In this document: in pieces, positions 30,640 through 42,550 of the stretch
Position numbering within the stretch: position 1 is the first letter of the stretch
Layout of the letters: each line of letters begins with the position of its first letter
NCBI GenBank assembly: GCA_047967505.1
Contig: CM106540.1
Length of the DNA: 64,000 nt
Direction: 5' to 3' (one strand)
Source: Dipteris shenzhenensis
Taxonomy: Eukaryota; Polypodiophyta; Polypodiopsida; Gleicheniales
Position numbers and translations under genes: made by a program
The notes under the pieces: generated by a model
Seen by the model: the letters and a program-made list of their open reading frames with translations, nothing else
What the model was told of the DNA's origin: nothing
Database searches by the model: none

Positions 30640-31860
30640 CTACCTTGGCCATTGTTTAGAGCTCTAGCATAGCAGTTACAATATTTATTACAGTAGTAGC
30701 ACATCTTTGACCTGCACCATTGGAGCACATAACAAGTTCCAGCACACCATTAACTTTTGCAGTGTTACTACACTAACATGCACTATTGTAGCACTAGTAG
30801 ACCATTATTAGAGGAATAATTACATGTATTGGAACTCTTAACAAGTTCTAGCTTAGCTTTGACCAGCACTATTTGTGCACTAACAAGCACTATTAGAGCA
30901 CTATTATAGTAGTTCCAAGCACGGGGACTATATCAAGCTTTGGCATAGCCCTAGAGAACACTATTACAACACTATTATAGCACTATTAGAGGACTAACAT
31001 GTACTTGAACTCTTGAGAAGTTCTAGTGTGGCTCTAGCATAGCCTTGGAGAACATATCACTATTAAAGCAGTATCAGAGGACTAACATGTACTTGAACCC
31101 TTAAGAAGTCTAGTGTAGCTCTGACCAATACTAATAGTGCACTAATAGATCACTATTAGAGCACTATTACAGTAGTACCAAGCACTTAGACTATATCAAG
31201 TTATAGCATAGCCATGGAGAATACTATTGCAACACTATTAGAGCACTATTAGAGGACTAACATGTATTTGAACTCTTAAGAAGTTCTAGTCTAGCTTTGA
31301 CCAACATAAATGCACTAATAAGCACTGTTATAGCACTAATATAGTAGTACTAGGCACTTGGACTATATCAAGTTATAACATAGCCTTGGAGGACACTATT
31401 ACAACACTATTAGAGAACTATATTTAGAGGACTAACTTGAACTCTTAAGAGTTCTAGCATAGCTCTGACCAACACTAATAGTGCACTAACAAGCACTAAT
31501 AGAGCACTATTAAGGCACTAACAAGCACTACTATAGCACTATTAGAGGACTAATAGGTATTGAAACTCTAGTAAGTTCTAGCATAGATCAAACCAACTAT
31601 CAGTGCACTAAGAAGCACTATTAGATCACTAACAAGCACTATTACATCACTATTAGAGGACTAACTGGTATTGGAACTCTAATAAGTCCTAATTGAGTCC
31701 TAATTGAGCACTGTTAGAGTACTAAAATGTAGAAAGCTCTATTAGAGCACTATTATAGCACTAATTGAATACTAACTTGCAATAAAAAGAATAAGCATAG
31801 CATGAAGTAGGACTAGTAGAGCACTATTAGAGCTCAAACAAGAGCTGCAAATAACATAAG
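30640..31860. repeat. 1.2-kb array of CACTATTAGAG words with higher-order units
   Basis: Built from GCACTATTAGAG, CACTATTATAG and ACTAACA(A/T)G words about 11-16 bp long. These group into longer units with the constant markers TTGAACTCTTAAGAAGTTCT, TCTGACCAACACTAATAG and GGACTATATCAAG, spaced roughly 170-260 bp. The right half becomes simpler. Non-coding. Confidence 0.75.
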
Positions 31861-31879
31861 CTTTCAATCACTTGACTAT

Positions 31880-32160
31880 TGTTTTTACTTTTAGGGCAGC
31901 AAATGTCTCAAGCAGGTTTGTCACAGAAGCGGTCTGAGTGTGACTATTTGTCTCTGCTTGACTCCTCCATAGGGAACGACGATGTAAGTGAAGTGCACAG
32001 TAGTGGAAACGGGAATCCAAGGGAGAATGAACCTTTAGGGTAGGATGATTCTGTAGAGGAGGATGACCTGCTGCTGTAGAGTTTTATTGGTAAAAGAGGA
32101 AAGAAATGAAAGATGAATGGATTGGAGAAAGGTGAGATAGTTTTGGCTTTTCAGTAGTTT
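31880..32160 (+). other. Short open stretch after the array
   Basis: The plus strand reads SQAGLSQKRSECDYLSLLDS and then an acidic part (VEEDDLLL) with two TAG stops. It could be a last exon of the broken coiled-coil gene upstream. No family recognised. Confidence 0.25.
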
Positions 32161-32535
32161 TAGAGTCGAAAGATGAGCATGTGCCTAAAATTTATAGACT
32201 GTGCCTTCACATGTCTCAAGGTGCAGAAGAACCCCGGAGACCAAGAGCAGAGCTGCCATTAGGGAGCAAAAGCAAAAAAATCCTACAGTTGTTGTAGGCT
32301 CCAATGCTAAGCCTACAGATGTCCCGATAGAAAAGTAGAGCACACTGATGCCTCCATGAGGTAGCGCTATTGGTCTAAGAGACATGGTCTGCACTTAAAG
32401 CCCAGAGCCTGCAAGAAGTTGTTGTTAGACATGCTCAATGCCCCACCCTCCTGGTAACCACCAATGGTCCAAGGTGCTCAAGTTGTAAGGCCCCCACATG
32501 AGGAGAAGCCATGTGTGAGCCCGGGACACTAGATG

Positions 32536-32754
32536 GATCCTTGCATTCTGCTGAGGAGTATCTGCACATGTGAATTGTGTATGAATGCCGTGACTTTTGC
32601 AAAAGTTCATGAATGCTGAAGACATGTATTCACCTACTCTGTCTGATCTCATGACCTTGATCTTTTTGCCTGTCTGGTTTTCTACCATGGCTTTGAATTC
32701 TTGAAATTTGGAAAACACTTCAGATTTCTCTTTTAGAAAATAGACCCAACAATA
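32536..32754 (-). mobile_element. Copia C, integrase fragment left of the nested element
   Basis: The minus strand reads [20 protein letters not shown] to [11 protein letters not shown], the integrase core of copia C. It continues exactly the frame that stops at FIDDYNRYC at 38083. It ends at about 32536, beyond which the sequence no longer matches the sister copy E (44645). The RT, RNase H and 3' LTR of C are missing. Confidence 0.88.
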
Positions 32755-33053
32755 TGTTGAGATATCAAGCTCTATCCCCGACATATCTCCTGGATGACTA
32801 TCATTTATGTCACCGTCTATGTTAGTTGTACTCGTGGTGTAGTTAGACTACCACGTATGTTTTTGGTTTGGGTTCACATATGAACCACGTATTCTAGGTT
32901 TTGACATATAGGGTATTTCCCTCTTCTATTGTATTGTTGTTGTGTGCAAAAGTGAAAAAAAGGCTTCACCCTCCAACCTTGTGTCCTCTCTCTTTTGTGT
33001 GTAGTGAAGAAAGCTGAACTTGAGTCTCCTATCTCTCTCCCTTTTTCTTTACA
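32755..33053 (+). repeat. 5' LTR of copia D
   Basis: TGTTGAGATATCAAGC...TTCTTTACA, 299 bp, next to the primer-binding site. Confidence 0.96.
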
Positions 33054-33066
33054 TGGTATCAGAGCC
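33054..33066 (+). other. Primer-binding site of copia D
   Basis: TGGTATCAGAGCC directly follows the 5' LTR and fits the 3' end of initiator tRNA-Met. Confidence 0.93.
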
Positions 33067-33553
33067 TTGTTCGTGGTAAGGAGCTCAAGAAAGCTAGCCA
33101 AGTTTGTGATGTCCTGGTAAGAGGACCAGTGTAGCTTTCCTATTTCGAGTTTGGGAGCAAATCTCTGCAGGTAGCACAGCCAGAAGTGCAGGAGTGCGAC
33201 TTTATTTTTCTGATTTGGGGCCGTTTCGGGGCCCGTTTTGAAGGCGGAAGTTCTTCGCAGGCACTCAGAAAAAGGCCCTGTTTTTGCTGTGCGACCACCG
33301 CGCGGCTAGTCGGTGGAAAGGTGCCACAGAAATTGCATCGTATGCCTATGTGCAGAGATATTGGGAGTTGCAGATTCATGCCTGTTGCCTGTTGATGCAA
33401 AATCGTCACGAGGAAGTGACTGTGTGGTGAAATACCACTTTCGTCAGTGTTGCAGATCTGCCCCTGTAAGGCTCTTTGCAGAAGTTTTGCTATTTGCCCT
33501 TCTGAGGCATTTGCTGTGTTTACAGGTTGCTGTTGCAATTCGTGATTTGTAAA

Positions 33554-34687
33554 ATGTCTGAGAATCTGTCTACCATTGTCAGTGAGAAGCTTGACAAGAA
33601 CAACTTCCAAGCATGGAAGTTCAGGATGACAAACTTCTTTATGGGAAAGGGAGTTTGGGATTACATCAGTGGTGAAACTGCAGAACCAGTTTTGGGTGCT
33701 GCTCCCACTCCTGCTGAATTGAAGGCCTTTAAAGAATGGCATGAAAAAGCCAGAAAATGCCTGTATTGGCTATCCGTTAGCATTTCAGATTCTATGATTG
33801 TGCATATACAGGATCTAGAGACGCCTAAGGAGGCATGGGATACATTGGTGAAGCTGTATAGCACAAATACCAAAGCACGAAAGATGCAGCTAAAGCAGGA
33901 GTTGCACAATGTGCAAAGGAAAAATATGAATATAAATGAGTATTCCTTGAAGGTGAAAGGCCTTGCAGATTCTCTTGCCTCCATTGGAGCACCTGTTGAT
34001 GATGAGGACTTAGTGTCCGTGACCTTGAATGGTCTTGGGAAAGATTATGCACAATTTCGGACATCCATTGGAGTCCGTGAAACATTTCCTGATTTTCAGG
34101 AACTTATTGCTCTCTTGCTGAGTGAAGAGCAAAGGAATGGTGGTTCAGCCACCTCAACTTCTCAAGAGACTGCTTTCTACTCGAATACAGGTAGAGGCAG
34201 GGGTAGAGGAAGAGGCCGTTCTGGTGGCCGTGCAGGAAATCAGAACCAACAGCAACAACAGGAAAACCAGTCCTATGGAGGAGGACGTGGTAGTTCTAGA
34301 GGCAGGGGGAGCCAAAGAGGCCGTGGTTCATGGCAAAGGAACCAGCAAGTAAATAGCAGCACAGAATGCTATTATTGTGGAAAGCCTGGACACAAGGAGA
34401 ATACATGCTATAAAAAGCAGAATGACATCAAAAGTGGAAAGTTGCAGCAAAGCAACTATGCATCATCAAGTGGGCATGGTGACGACAGAAATGAGCACCT
34501 TTTTGTGATGCAGCATATGGTTAACTTCATGATGTTAGAAATTTGGATAAGCCAGGTTATGTTGAAACAGGTGATGATACTGCGCACCCAATTACGCAGG
34601 TTGGTAAAGTGCCATTGGCTATGCAGGATGGCAAAACGAAGTACTTGGCAGATGTACTTCATGTTCCAAAAATCACTAAGAACCTAG
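33554..34687 (+). CDS. Gag of copia D (nucleocapsid zinc knuckle)
   Basis: The ATG at 33554 (AAAATGTCTG) opens [20 protein letters not shown], the usual start of plant copia Gag; upstream in-frame codons lack an ATG. The UBN2-type capsid region follows ([37 protein letters not shown]), then an RGG-rich basic stretch, then a CCHC knuckle [14 protein letters not shown] (34368-34409) for RNA binding. In an intact element the frame would pass into the protease. Here, after [10 protein letters not shown], the frame changes and the last ~45 codons to 34687 are out-of-frame pol sequence. Gag itself looks intact, so this copy could still be packaged if pol is supplied in trans. Confidence 0.92.
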   Translation: MSENLSTIVSEKLDKNNFQAWKFRMTNFFMGKGVWDYISGETAEPVLGAAPTPAELKAFKEWHEKARKCLYWLSVSISDSMIVHIQDLETPKEAWDTLVKLYSTNTKARKMQLKQELHNVQRKNMNINEYSLKVKGLADSLASIGAPVDDEDLVSVTLNGLGKDYAQFRTSIGVRETFPDFQELIALLLSEEQRNGGSATSTSQETAFYSNTGRGRGRGRGRSGGRAGNQNQQQQQENQSYGGGRGSSRGRGSQRGRGSWQRNQQVNSSTECYYCGKPGHKENTCYKKQNDIKSGKLQQSNYASSSGHGDDRNEHLFVMQHMVNFMMLEIWISQVMLKQVMILRTQLRRLVKCHWLCRMAKRSTWQMYFMFQKSLRT

Positions 34688-36825
34688 TGTCAGTTGGCCA
34701 GATGGTTGAGCAAGGTCTGCAGGTTAGATTTAATCCTGATGGATGCTTTGTTGAGGACCTGAAAAATAATTGCCGCTTGGTTGCAAAAGGCAACAAAAAT
34801 GGTAGAATGTTCACCTTGGATGTTGATATGCCTGAGGTGAAAGCTGCTATGTTTGCGCATGGGAGAGGTGTCATTGCAGATATTGAGATATGGCACAAGC
34901 GCATTGGGCATGTGAATATACAAAGGCTGAAATCTATGCAAACGAAAAACATTGTTGTAGGTTTGCCTAAATTCAGAGTTGAGGGAATGCAAAAGGTATG
35001 TGAAGCATGCCAAATGGGTAAGCAGGCCAGACATGCATTTCCCAAAAATGCTAAGGTGAGCAGAAGACCTTTGGAAGTGATCCATTTAGATGTTTGGACA
35101 ACCAAAGCTGCTTCTATTGGTGGATGCCATTATTATGTGACGTTTATTGATGACTACACTAGGAAGGTGTGGATTTATTTTATGAAGCACAAAAGTGAAG
35201 TGTTCAGCCATTTCAAGGCTTTTAAGGCCATGGTTGAAAAAGAGAAAGGTGTGCATATTAAAGTGCTAAGATCTGATGGAGGGGGAGAGTACTTTTCAGA
35301 AGAATTTTGTGAATATCTGAAAGAACAGGGAATTCAAAGGAAGTACTCATGCAGGTCTACCCCTCAGCAGAATGGGGTTGCAGAAAGGAAGAACAGGCAT
35401 ATTGCAGAAGTAGGACGGGCGATCCTAAATGAGAAAAACATGCCTGATTATTTTTGGGCTGAAGCAGTAGCAACTGCTGTTTATATTATGAACAGAACCC
35501 CCACTGCAGCTGTCCATGGCATGACGCCTGAAGAAATGTATATAGGCCAAAAACCAGATATTTCTCACTTGAAGGTATTTGGTTGCATAGCTTATGTTCA
35601 TGTTCCTGATGAGAAGAGAACAAAGCTGGATCCAAAGGCAGAAAAATGCATCTTTATTGGATATGCTCAGCACCAGAAAGGGTATCGCTGTTATAACCCT
35701 TCCACCCGCAAAATGCAAGTGAGCAGAGATGTTGTTTTTGATGAAATGAGCAGCTGGTATGCACCAACTGTTATGGTAGGAGATGCAGATGCAGGAAATG
35801 GGAATGCTGCAATAAATGCAGAGCAGCAATCTCAAGCCTTGAGTGGACCCAGAGAGTCCTCTACTAGTGGATCTAATGCATGGACAGGGAGATTGAGATC
35901 TAGTGAATCGTCACATGGCAGTCCTGATAGTGTTGTGCAGGTATCACATAAGGGAAAAGAAAAAGTGGACCATGCTCCAGTGTTTGATGTGTCTGCTGGT
36001 AGCTCTCATGTTGATGGAGAGTCAAGCGGCTCTGAAATGAGCCTTGATGAGGAACTTGGGATTCCTTCTGTTGTTACACCTGGTGCAAGGAAAAGCAGGC
36101 ATGATTTAAAGACGCCTGCAACTGATCCAGTTGTACGGAGGTCCACTCGTATTAAGTATCCAGTTGACAGGCTGAGATATGATGGGTATACAGCACATCA
36201 CTATGCTTATATGGTCAAGGTTCTAGAGGAGCCAGAGCCCACATGTTTTGAGGATGCAGTAGGGCATAAAAATTGGGAAGCAGCTATGGATGAAGAGATG
36301 GCTGCCTTGGATGCAAACCACACTTGGGATTTGATGCCTTTGCCTCATGATAAGAAGGCTATTGGCTGCAAGTGGGTTTACAAAGTAAAGCACAATGCTG
36401 ATGGGTCTGTTAGCAGGTACAAGGCAAGATTGGTTGCCAAAGGTTTTGCACAGACATATGGAATTGACTATGAGGAAACTTTCAGCCCAGTTGCAAGGAT
36501 GGCAACCGTGAGAGCAGTAATTGCTATGGCTGCTGCAAAGGGATGGTCTTTGCATCAGATGGATGTGAAAAATGCCTTCTTGCATGGTGACTTGCAGGAA
36601 GAGGTTTATATGATGCAGCCAAAAGGTTATGAGGATAAAGCACACCCCGATTTTGTATGCAGGTTGCGCAAAGCCTTGTATGGCTTAAAACAGGCGCCGA
36701 GGGCATGGTCAGACAAGATAGGGCAATATCTTGTCACTATTGGATTTCAGATTTCCAAATTCAGATTTTTCACTTTATGTGAAAAGGACAAACAGAGGGA
36801 TTGTGCTTATAGTCATCTATGTTGA
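34543..36825 (+). pseudogene. Pol of copia D: pre-integrase, integrase, RT N-terminal part (protease missing)
   Basis: Joins at [20 protein letters not shown], downstream of where a copia protease carries its D-S-G-A active site; no such motif exists in this copy. Then the GAG-pre-integrase zinc-binding part (WHKRIGHVN to CEACQMGK), the integrase core ([15 protein letters not shown] and [12 protein letters not shown], giving D-D-E), the C-terminal [17 protein letters not shown], an acidic linker, and the RT start ([20 protein letters not shown] to LKQAPRAW). An extra A at 36757-36759 shifts the frame before the catalytic YVDDL and truncates this frame at 36825. With no protease and split RT it is unlikely to be autonomous. 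Confidence 0.92.
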
Positions 36826-37822
36826 TGACTTGATTATTACAGGTGATAGTGATGCAGACATTAATGAAGTGAAGCTACTGTTGAAGCAGAAATTTGAGAT
36901 GAAGGATTTGGGAGAGCTACGTTACTTCTTGGGCATTGAGGTTATTAGATCCCCGAGTGGGATATGGCTGTTGCAAAGGCAATACGGTTTGGACATGCTG
37001 TCCAAATATGGGATGACAGGCTGTAAGCCTATCTCTGTTCCATTGGAGCAGAATGTGAAGCTCAATGCAGAGTCAGGTGAGCTTCTTGAAGATATTACTA
37101 TGTACAGGCGCATAGTAGGTAGCTTGATTTACATGACTATAACCAGACCAGATTTGAGCTATGCTGTGGGGCTGGTGAGTCAGTTTATGCAGGCACCGAG
37201 GAAGCCACATTTGGATGCGGCTAGGCGCATACTGCGGTATGTGAAGTCCACATTGCATTATGGACTGTTTTATGAAGCTGGGTGTGCATTACAGGTACAT
37301 GGATACACAGATGCTGACTGGGCTGGTAGTGTCTCAGACAGGAGATCTACTAGTGGTTTTATGTTTTCCCTTGGGAGTGGTGCCATCAGTTGGAGCAGCA
37401 AGAAGCAGCCAACAGTTGCCTTGTCGAGCACAGAGACTGAGTACAGGGGTGCAGCAATGGCTGCATGTGAGGTAGCTTGGTTACGGAAGCTACTTGCAGA
37501 TATGGGACAGTCAGTTCATGCAGCAGTTGTCATTCATTGTGACAACATTAGCAGCATCATGCTTGCTAATAACCCAGTTTATCATGCTAGAACGAAGCAC
37601 ATTGAGGTGCATTATCACTTTGTGAGAGAGAAGGTTCTAGCTGGTGAGATTGATCTTGTCTATGTCAGCACTGAGGAGCAGGTGGCTGATATCTTTACGA
37701 AGGCATTGGGTACCGAGAAGCTTCGCAGATTTAGGAGCTTGCTTGGTGTACATGAGATGGATTTGAGCTTGAGGGGGAGTGTTGAGATATCAAGCTCTAT
37801 CCCCGACATATCTCCTGGATGA
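36760..37822 (+). pseudogene. RT C-terminal part and RNase H of copia D
   Basis: Continues pol in the shifted frame: [19 protein letters not shown], the RT active site YVDDL (about 36818), FEMKDLGELRYFLGIEV, then RNase H with YTDADWAGSVSDRRSTSGF, ALSSTETEYRGAAMAACEVA and TKHIEVHYHFV to DIFTKALG. The stop at 37820-37822 lies 43 bases inside the 3' LTR. The ORF's apparent ATG at 36731 is in the overlap with the upstream frame and is not a true start; the two frames are one gene broken by a single inserted base. Confidence 0.92.
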
Positions 37823-38077
37823 CTATCATTTATGTCACCGTCTATGTTAGTCGTACTCGTGGTGTAGTTAGACTACCACGTATGTTTTTGGTTTGGGTTC
37901 ACATATGAACCACGTATTCTAGGTTTTGACATATAGGGTATTTCCCTCTTCTATTGTATTGTTGTTGTGTGCAAAAGTGAAAAAAGGCTTCACCCTCCAA
38001 CCTTGTGTCCTCTCTCTTTTGTGTGTAGTGAAGAAAGCTGAACTTGAGTCTCCTATCTCTCTCCCTTTTTCTTTACA
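37780..38077 (+). repeat. 3' LTR of copia D
   Basis: 298 bp, preceded by GAGGGGGAG and followed by CAATA, the target duplication. It differs from the 5' LTR by one substitution and one base in the A-run. Confidence 0.96.
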
Positions 38078-38082
38078 CAATA

Positions 38083-39941
38083 TCTGTTGTAGTCATCGAT
38101 GAAGGTCAAGTAGTAAAGTGAACCATTGATGCTACGAGTCTGGGCATAACCCCATACATCTGTATGTATCAAATCAAGAATACCTCGTGCACGAGAGGTA
38201 CTTTTGACAAAGTTGGTTCGCTTTTGTTTGCCAAAATAGCATGCTTTGCAAACTTTTCCAAGAAACTGTAGCTTCGGAATCCCAATTGCCATATTCTGAT
38301 TCCTGAGATCTAACAAGTACTTGAAGTTGACATGACCGTATCTCTTGTGCCATTTTGCAGATAGTGGCATCTGTTGCATTTGAGCTGACATGGCATGCTT
38401 ATCTGGTACTGTAGCTAGCATTCTCTATAAGTGTCCTTCCTTGACACCTTTTGCTACTAGCTGACATCTTTTAGATTTGTCTCTAATAGTGCATTCATCA
38501 CTGTCAAAGATGACTTTGTAGTTGTGTTCCATCATTTGACCTACTAACAAAAGTTTCTTGCTGAGCTTCGGAACATAGAGTACATCTTTGACTAATCCTT
38601 TTGTACTAGTGAAATTGTTCATAGGGATAACACCTGTCCCTTGAACTGGATTCGGTGTATTGTTTGCTGTATAGATGACATTTTTTTGTCCTTCTAATGG
38701 TTTCATTTCTGTGAACCATCCTGATGATTTCTCATATGAGATGATGCACCGCTATCGATGTACCAAGGATCCTTTTCCACTTGGTTGACTTGATAGCTAA
38801 AATCCTCTTTCAGATTGAAATCAATGTCTAGGTGCATTGTACCAATCAGATGCAATTCCTCACTTGCAAGAAACATATTTCCATGTTCATTTGCAAAATG
38901 ACTGTGACTAGAATGTCCACCATGATGATTTCCTCTTCCTCGGGAATTCCCTCGATTACTGCTGGATTGACCTTGTCGTACTGCTTCTTGCAGCAATCTC
39001 TTTCATAGTGTCCAAACTTGTGACAGTAGTTGCACTAAATGTTTGACACATTGGTGGATGCATTCCCTCATCCTTGAAATCTTTCTCGATTGGAATGATT
39101 TCCTCTTTGCTGATTCTGACTTTGCTGAGGATGATGCTGATGCTGACTTTGATTTTGTTGATGATGACCACTTTTTTGGTATGATCTACCTTTGTTTCTA
39201 CCTTTGACTCTGCTTCTGTCTGAAGCTGTGAATGCATGATCATTAGAATGACCTTTACGTGCTTGAATGGCCTGAGTCTTGAGTTCTTTACCAAGTAGGA
39301 CTGACTGAAGTTCTTTCAGTGTCAGAATTTGCTGTTGGATGGCAATACTCTGGACTAGATTCTCATATCCTTCTCCTAGTCCATTCAAGATTACTTGAAC
39401 CATTTTTGCGGGATTCATAGTCTCTCCTGCTGCTGCAAGTCGATTGTTGTAGTCTTTGATGCGGAGTACATAAGCATGACCGGTTTCACTGCTATTGCAG
39501 AAACTCTGGTTGATTTGATTTGTCAGGGTGAGAATCTTGGATGTTCTTGGACTCGTAGAGAGCTGCGAACATGTCCCATGCTTCTTTTGATGTCTTCACT
39601 GTGTTGAATGACATCTTGCACATTCTTCTTGATCAGGTGATAGGCATACTTGTCTTTCTTATCCCATTCTGCTTGAGCTCGGGCAATGGCAAGATCTGCT
39701 ATTGGTGCGGAAACTGTTTGTGTAGTGTAGATCCCAATGTAGATCCTGTTGCTGGTGCTATGACAACAAATGGAGTAGAGCTACTGGTGGCTAGATCGGC
39801 CAATGGTCTAGGTGTAGACCCATCGACATACTCCCATTTGTCCTGAAGCACAAGAATGGTCTCCATTTAGTATTTCCATGTACCATAATTGGAGTTGTCT
39901 AACCTAGCAGATGCCTCCAGATTGAGGTTGCTAGTTGACAT
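38083..39941 (-). mobile_element. Copia C: gag, protease, pre-integrase and start of integrase
   Basis: The minus-strand ATG at 39941 opens MSTSNLNLEASARLDNSNYG, a copia Gag start. Downstream frames, interrupted by many stops and shifts, show Gag parts (KEAWDMFAALYESKN, NGLGEGYENLVQSI), a glutamine/histidine-rich and RG-rich part, the protease motif WYIDSGASSHM (about 38765-38735), KGLVKDVLYVPKLSKKLLLV, the pre-integrase (WHKRYGHVNFKYL, KVCKACYFGKQKR), and the integrase start (LIHTDVWGYAQTRSINGSLY). It stops at 38083 where element D is inserted. Clearly degenerate and much older than D. Confidence 0.9.
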
Positions 39942-42538
39942 GGTGCAAGAAATGTACTCAGAAGTGTCGTGAAGATCTCTGTATGAATCAACTACAAATA
40001 CACTGAATATTCCAAGTGAAATCTTTGTACCATCAGTGAAGATAGAACTGCAGTATATAAAATCTAATCTATGTTACAAGGCTTGTGGCAATGATGTCAG
40101 GAATAGCCAAGAGGCTTTACAAGGCTGAAAATGATGTGTACGATGCCCTGAGATAGCCGAATAGGCTTTACAATGGTGGCATGTGTATGTGAAATCAAGT
40201 GCTATCTGCCCACTGAATCAATCTGCAATGCCTCTGAACTCTGAAGTCTGCTCACTAAACCGATGAACGTAAGGTTTCAGGTAATGTAATGATGTGAAAT
40301 CGGATGTGAGCATATGGACTGACTCCGGGTAGGTACTATTCAGGAATTTCGGGCATGGCTTAGATTGGCAACTTGGGGAATTCAAAGCGTCCCCTCTATG
40401 GCGATCTAGTCTACTCTAATCTAGATCTAAACCAACCCTCAATCGATGAATGAACAACAAATAATTCCTTTCATTTTGTTCTTTTTAAGTGATGGGTCAG
40501 ATGCATCGATGTAGAGGCAAATGTGTGTGAAGGAAGTGGTTTTGTTGGCGAGGCTCAAATATGAGTGTAACTTGCGCTAAAATGTGCGCATGATGTAACG
40601 AGCGCGTAGAGCAGGAAAAAACAAGCAACTTTCCTTTTTGGAGCACCCTCAAATTCTTCCTGGATCAAGAGATATGACTTGATCTAGGTGGAGGGGCAAA
40701 AGGAGTGCAAATGGTGCTCAATGATGATGTGTCACTGTGTCACATGTAGTGATGATGTGGCACTGTGCTTAGCAAGAGGTGTGCCAGTGAAGCTCTATGC
40801 AGAGGTGGTAGGAGTGTGCACATGCAGTGTGTGCACAGTGTGCCTAGCAAGGGACTGTGCCTGTAGAGGGTCAGTGCTGAGGTGGCATAGATGATGTCAG
40901 CAAGGTGATGTGGCAATGCTAACATGGCACAGATGATGTGGCATTGATGACATGGCACAAGTGACATGGCTGATGACATGGTAGTCAGTGATGATGTGTC
41001 ACTGATGATGTGGTAAGATGACATGGCTTGCTTATGTGGCCAATGATGTGGCACTGTGGATAAGCTAATGATGTGGCACTCGATGGTGATGTGGTAGATA
41101 AGGTCTACCACGTGGCTGGTCCTTGACCAAGCCCTGGTGTGGTGATCCTGAGGATAAGGTTGACCAGGGTAACTGCCATGTGTCGTAAGGACGACGACCA
41201 AAATCTTTTGAGATTCTGATGGAATCTCAAAGATTTCGTCTTCTTCTTCATTGGAGCTCTGCAACCCTTGGAGATGGCGCCATTGATGGAGAGGGCTTGG
41301 GCGTGCAATCCGTATCTGAGCCTACCATTGTTTGGCTCGTTGAGGGAGTGTTGAGAAGCCAAGAGCTAGGAGCATGGAGCAATGTTGCATAGGAGTCGTT
41401 GTTGAAGATGGAGCCCGTGAGCTCCGTGAGCTCAAAGGAGCCTGTCAATTTTGCTGGCGATGGAGCCGTAGGTCAACTACGTCCGATTCTGAGAGGCGGA
41501 GATGTTATGTTGGAGCGGCGTTCGACTCTTGAAGTGAGGGAGCTCTGAAGGTGGTCATTTGACACCCGCTTTGGGATGGAGAGATCTGTTGCAGGAGCCG
41601 TGGTTGCCATTATAAGAGGCTCATTGCCAGCTGTGTAGAGGACCTTGGAGGTGGCTTACAGGGGCTGCCAGCCATGAGGATTAGGTAGTTGTGTAGTTGT
41701 GCATGCAAGGTAGCTGCATCGTATCATATTCACAAGCCTGTTGGCGAATCGTTGCTACATGGCTTTGGAGATGTGGCTATGGAGCAGCACACAAAGGCTC
41801 GTAGAGCTAGAGCGTCGTTTAATGCCGTTGGAGCTAGAGCTGGTCGCTGGGGTGAGTAGTCGGAACCTTTGCATCCAAGAGACTTTGCAGGTGAATGCTC
41901 CTACGAAAGGTGCTCTGGAGCTACCTCAAGAACGAAGTCTTCGTTCGTGAAGAGATCTCCAAAGCATTGGAGAATAGTGCAGCGGAGAGTGTTGACGCGC
42001 CTCTGAGGTCGCTATTGTAGAAGCTTGCCTGACATCGCCTTTGTTGCAGTTGGCTACAGAAGTCGTTGGAGCATGCACGCTGCCTTGCTTGCGGTAGCGG
42101 TTGGAGAGCCAAACTGTGTAGGAGTAGCTTGCTTTGTAGCTGACTTGAAGGAGCTCGTAATGATGGAGCTCTCACAAAGATCTATTTCCCTAAGTTCTCT
42201 CAGGAAGAGAAGACTCTCACTTGAATTCTTATGAGTATCTCTCTCAACCAAACATCTCACAAGGGAACTTTCTCTCAAAGGATCTCTCTCTCATAGAAAT
42301 AGATCTCTAAAGGGAATGAACTCTCTCTTTCACAGAGTCTCTCAACGGAAGAGATGTCTCTCACTATGAAGAACCACTCACTCTCACAGAAGAATGAATA
42401 GAAATTCCTCTCAAATGGATGGAAATTCCTCTCAACGGAAGTGAAGGGAAGGATCTCACAATCACTCAAGAGAACTCTCAATCTCACAATCTCTCAATCA
42501 CTCTCAAGAATCACAATGCCTCAGCGGAAGGCAAGGGA
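39942..42538 (-). other. 2.6-kb untranslated leader of copia C
   Basis: Between the primer site and the Gag ATG lies an unusually long leader, and the sister copy E has the same arrangement. The gag-proximal part (39942-40680) is unique sequence. At 40715-41100 follows a minisatellite of GATGATGTGGCACTG-type words, and at 42170-42530 a part rich in CTCTCAACGGAAG and TCTCTCA words. The frames read through the minisatellite are not genes. Confidence 0.7.
40715..41100. repeat. GATGATGTGGCA minisatellite in the copia C leader
   Basis: More than 15 degenerate copies of (T)GATGA(T/C)(G/A)TGGCA spaced 10-25 bp. The same array in copia E is at 47500-47800 with a different copy number and order. Confidence 0.75.
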
Positions 42539-42550
42539 GCTCTGATACTG

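Larger units (their letters stand above)
32755..38077 (+). mobile_element. Full-length, very young Ty1/copia element D (5.3 kb), nested in copia C
   Basis: LTRs of 299 and 298 bp (32755-33053, 37780-38077) differ by one T/C change and one base in an A-run. The primer site TGGTATCAGAGCC is at 33054-33066, the polypurine tract GAGGGGGAG at 37771-37779, and the target duplication CAATA at 32750-32754 and 38078-38082. Removing the element rejoins the integrase frame of copia C (minus strand). Gag-pol is in normal copia order. Two lesions are visible: the protease active-site region is missing near 34500-34550, with a frame change, and there is an extra A at 36757-36759 in RT. Confidence 0.97.

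Noticed and set aside
40740-41264. 174-codon minus-strand frame
   Set aside because: It only reads through the GATGATGTGGCA minisatellite of the copia leader; the His/Ile/Ser-rich protein follows from the repeat.
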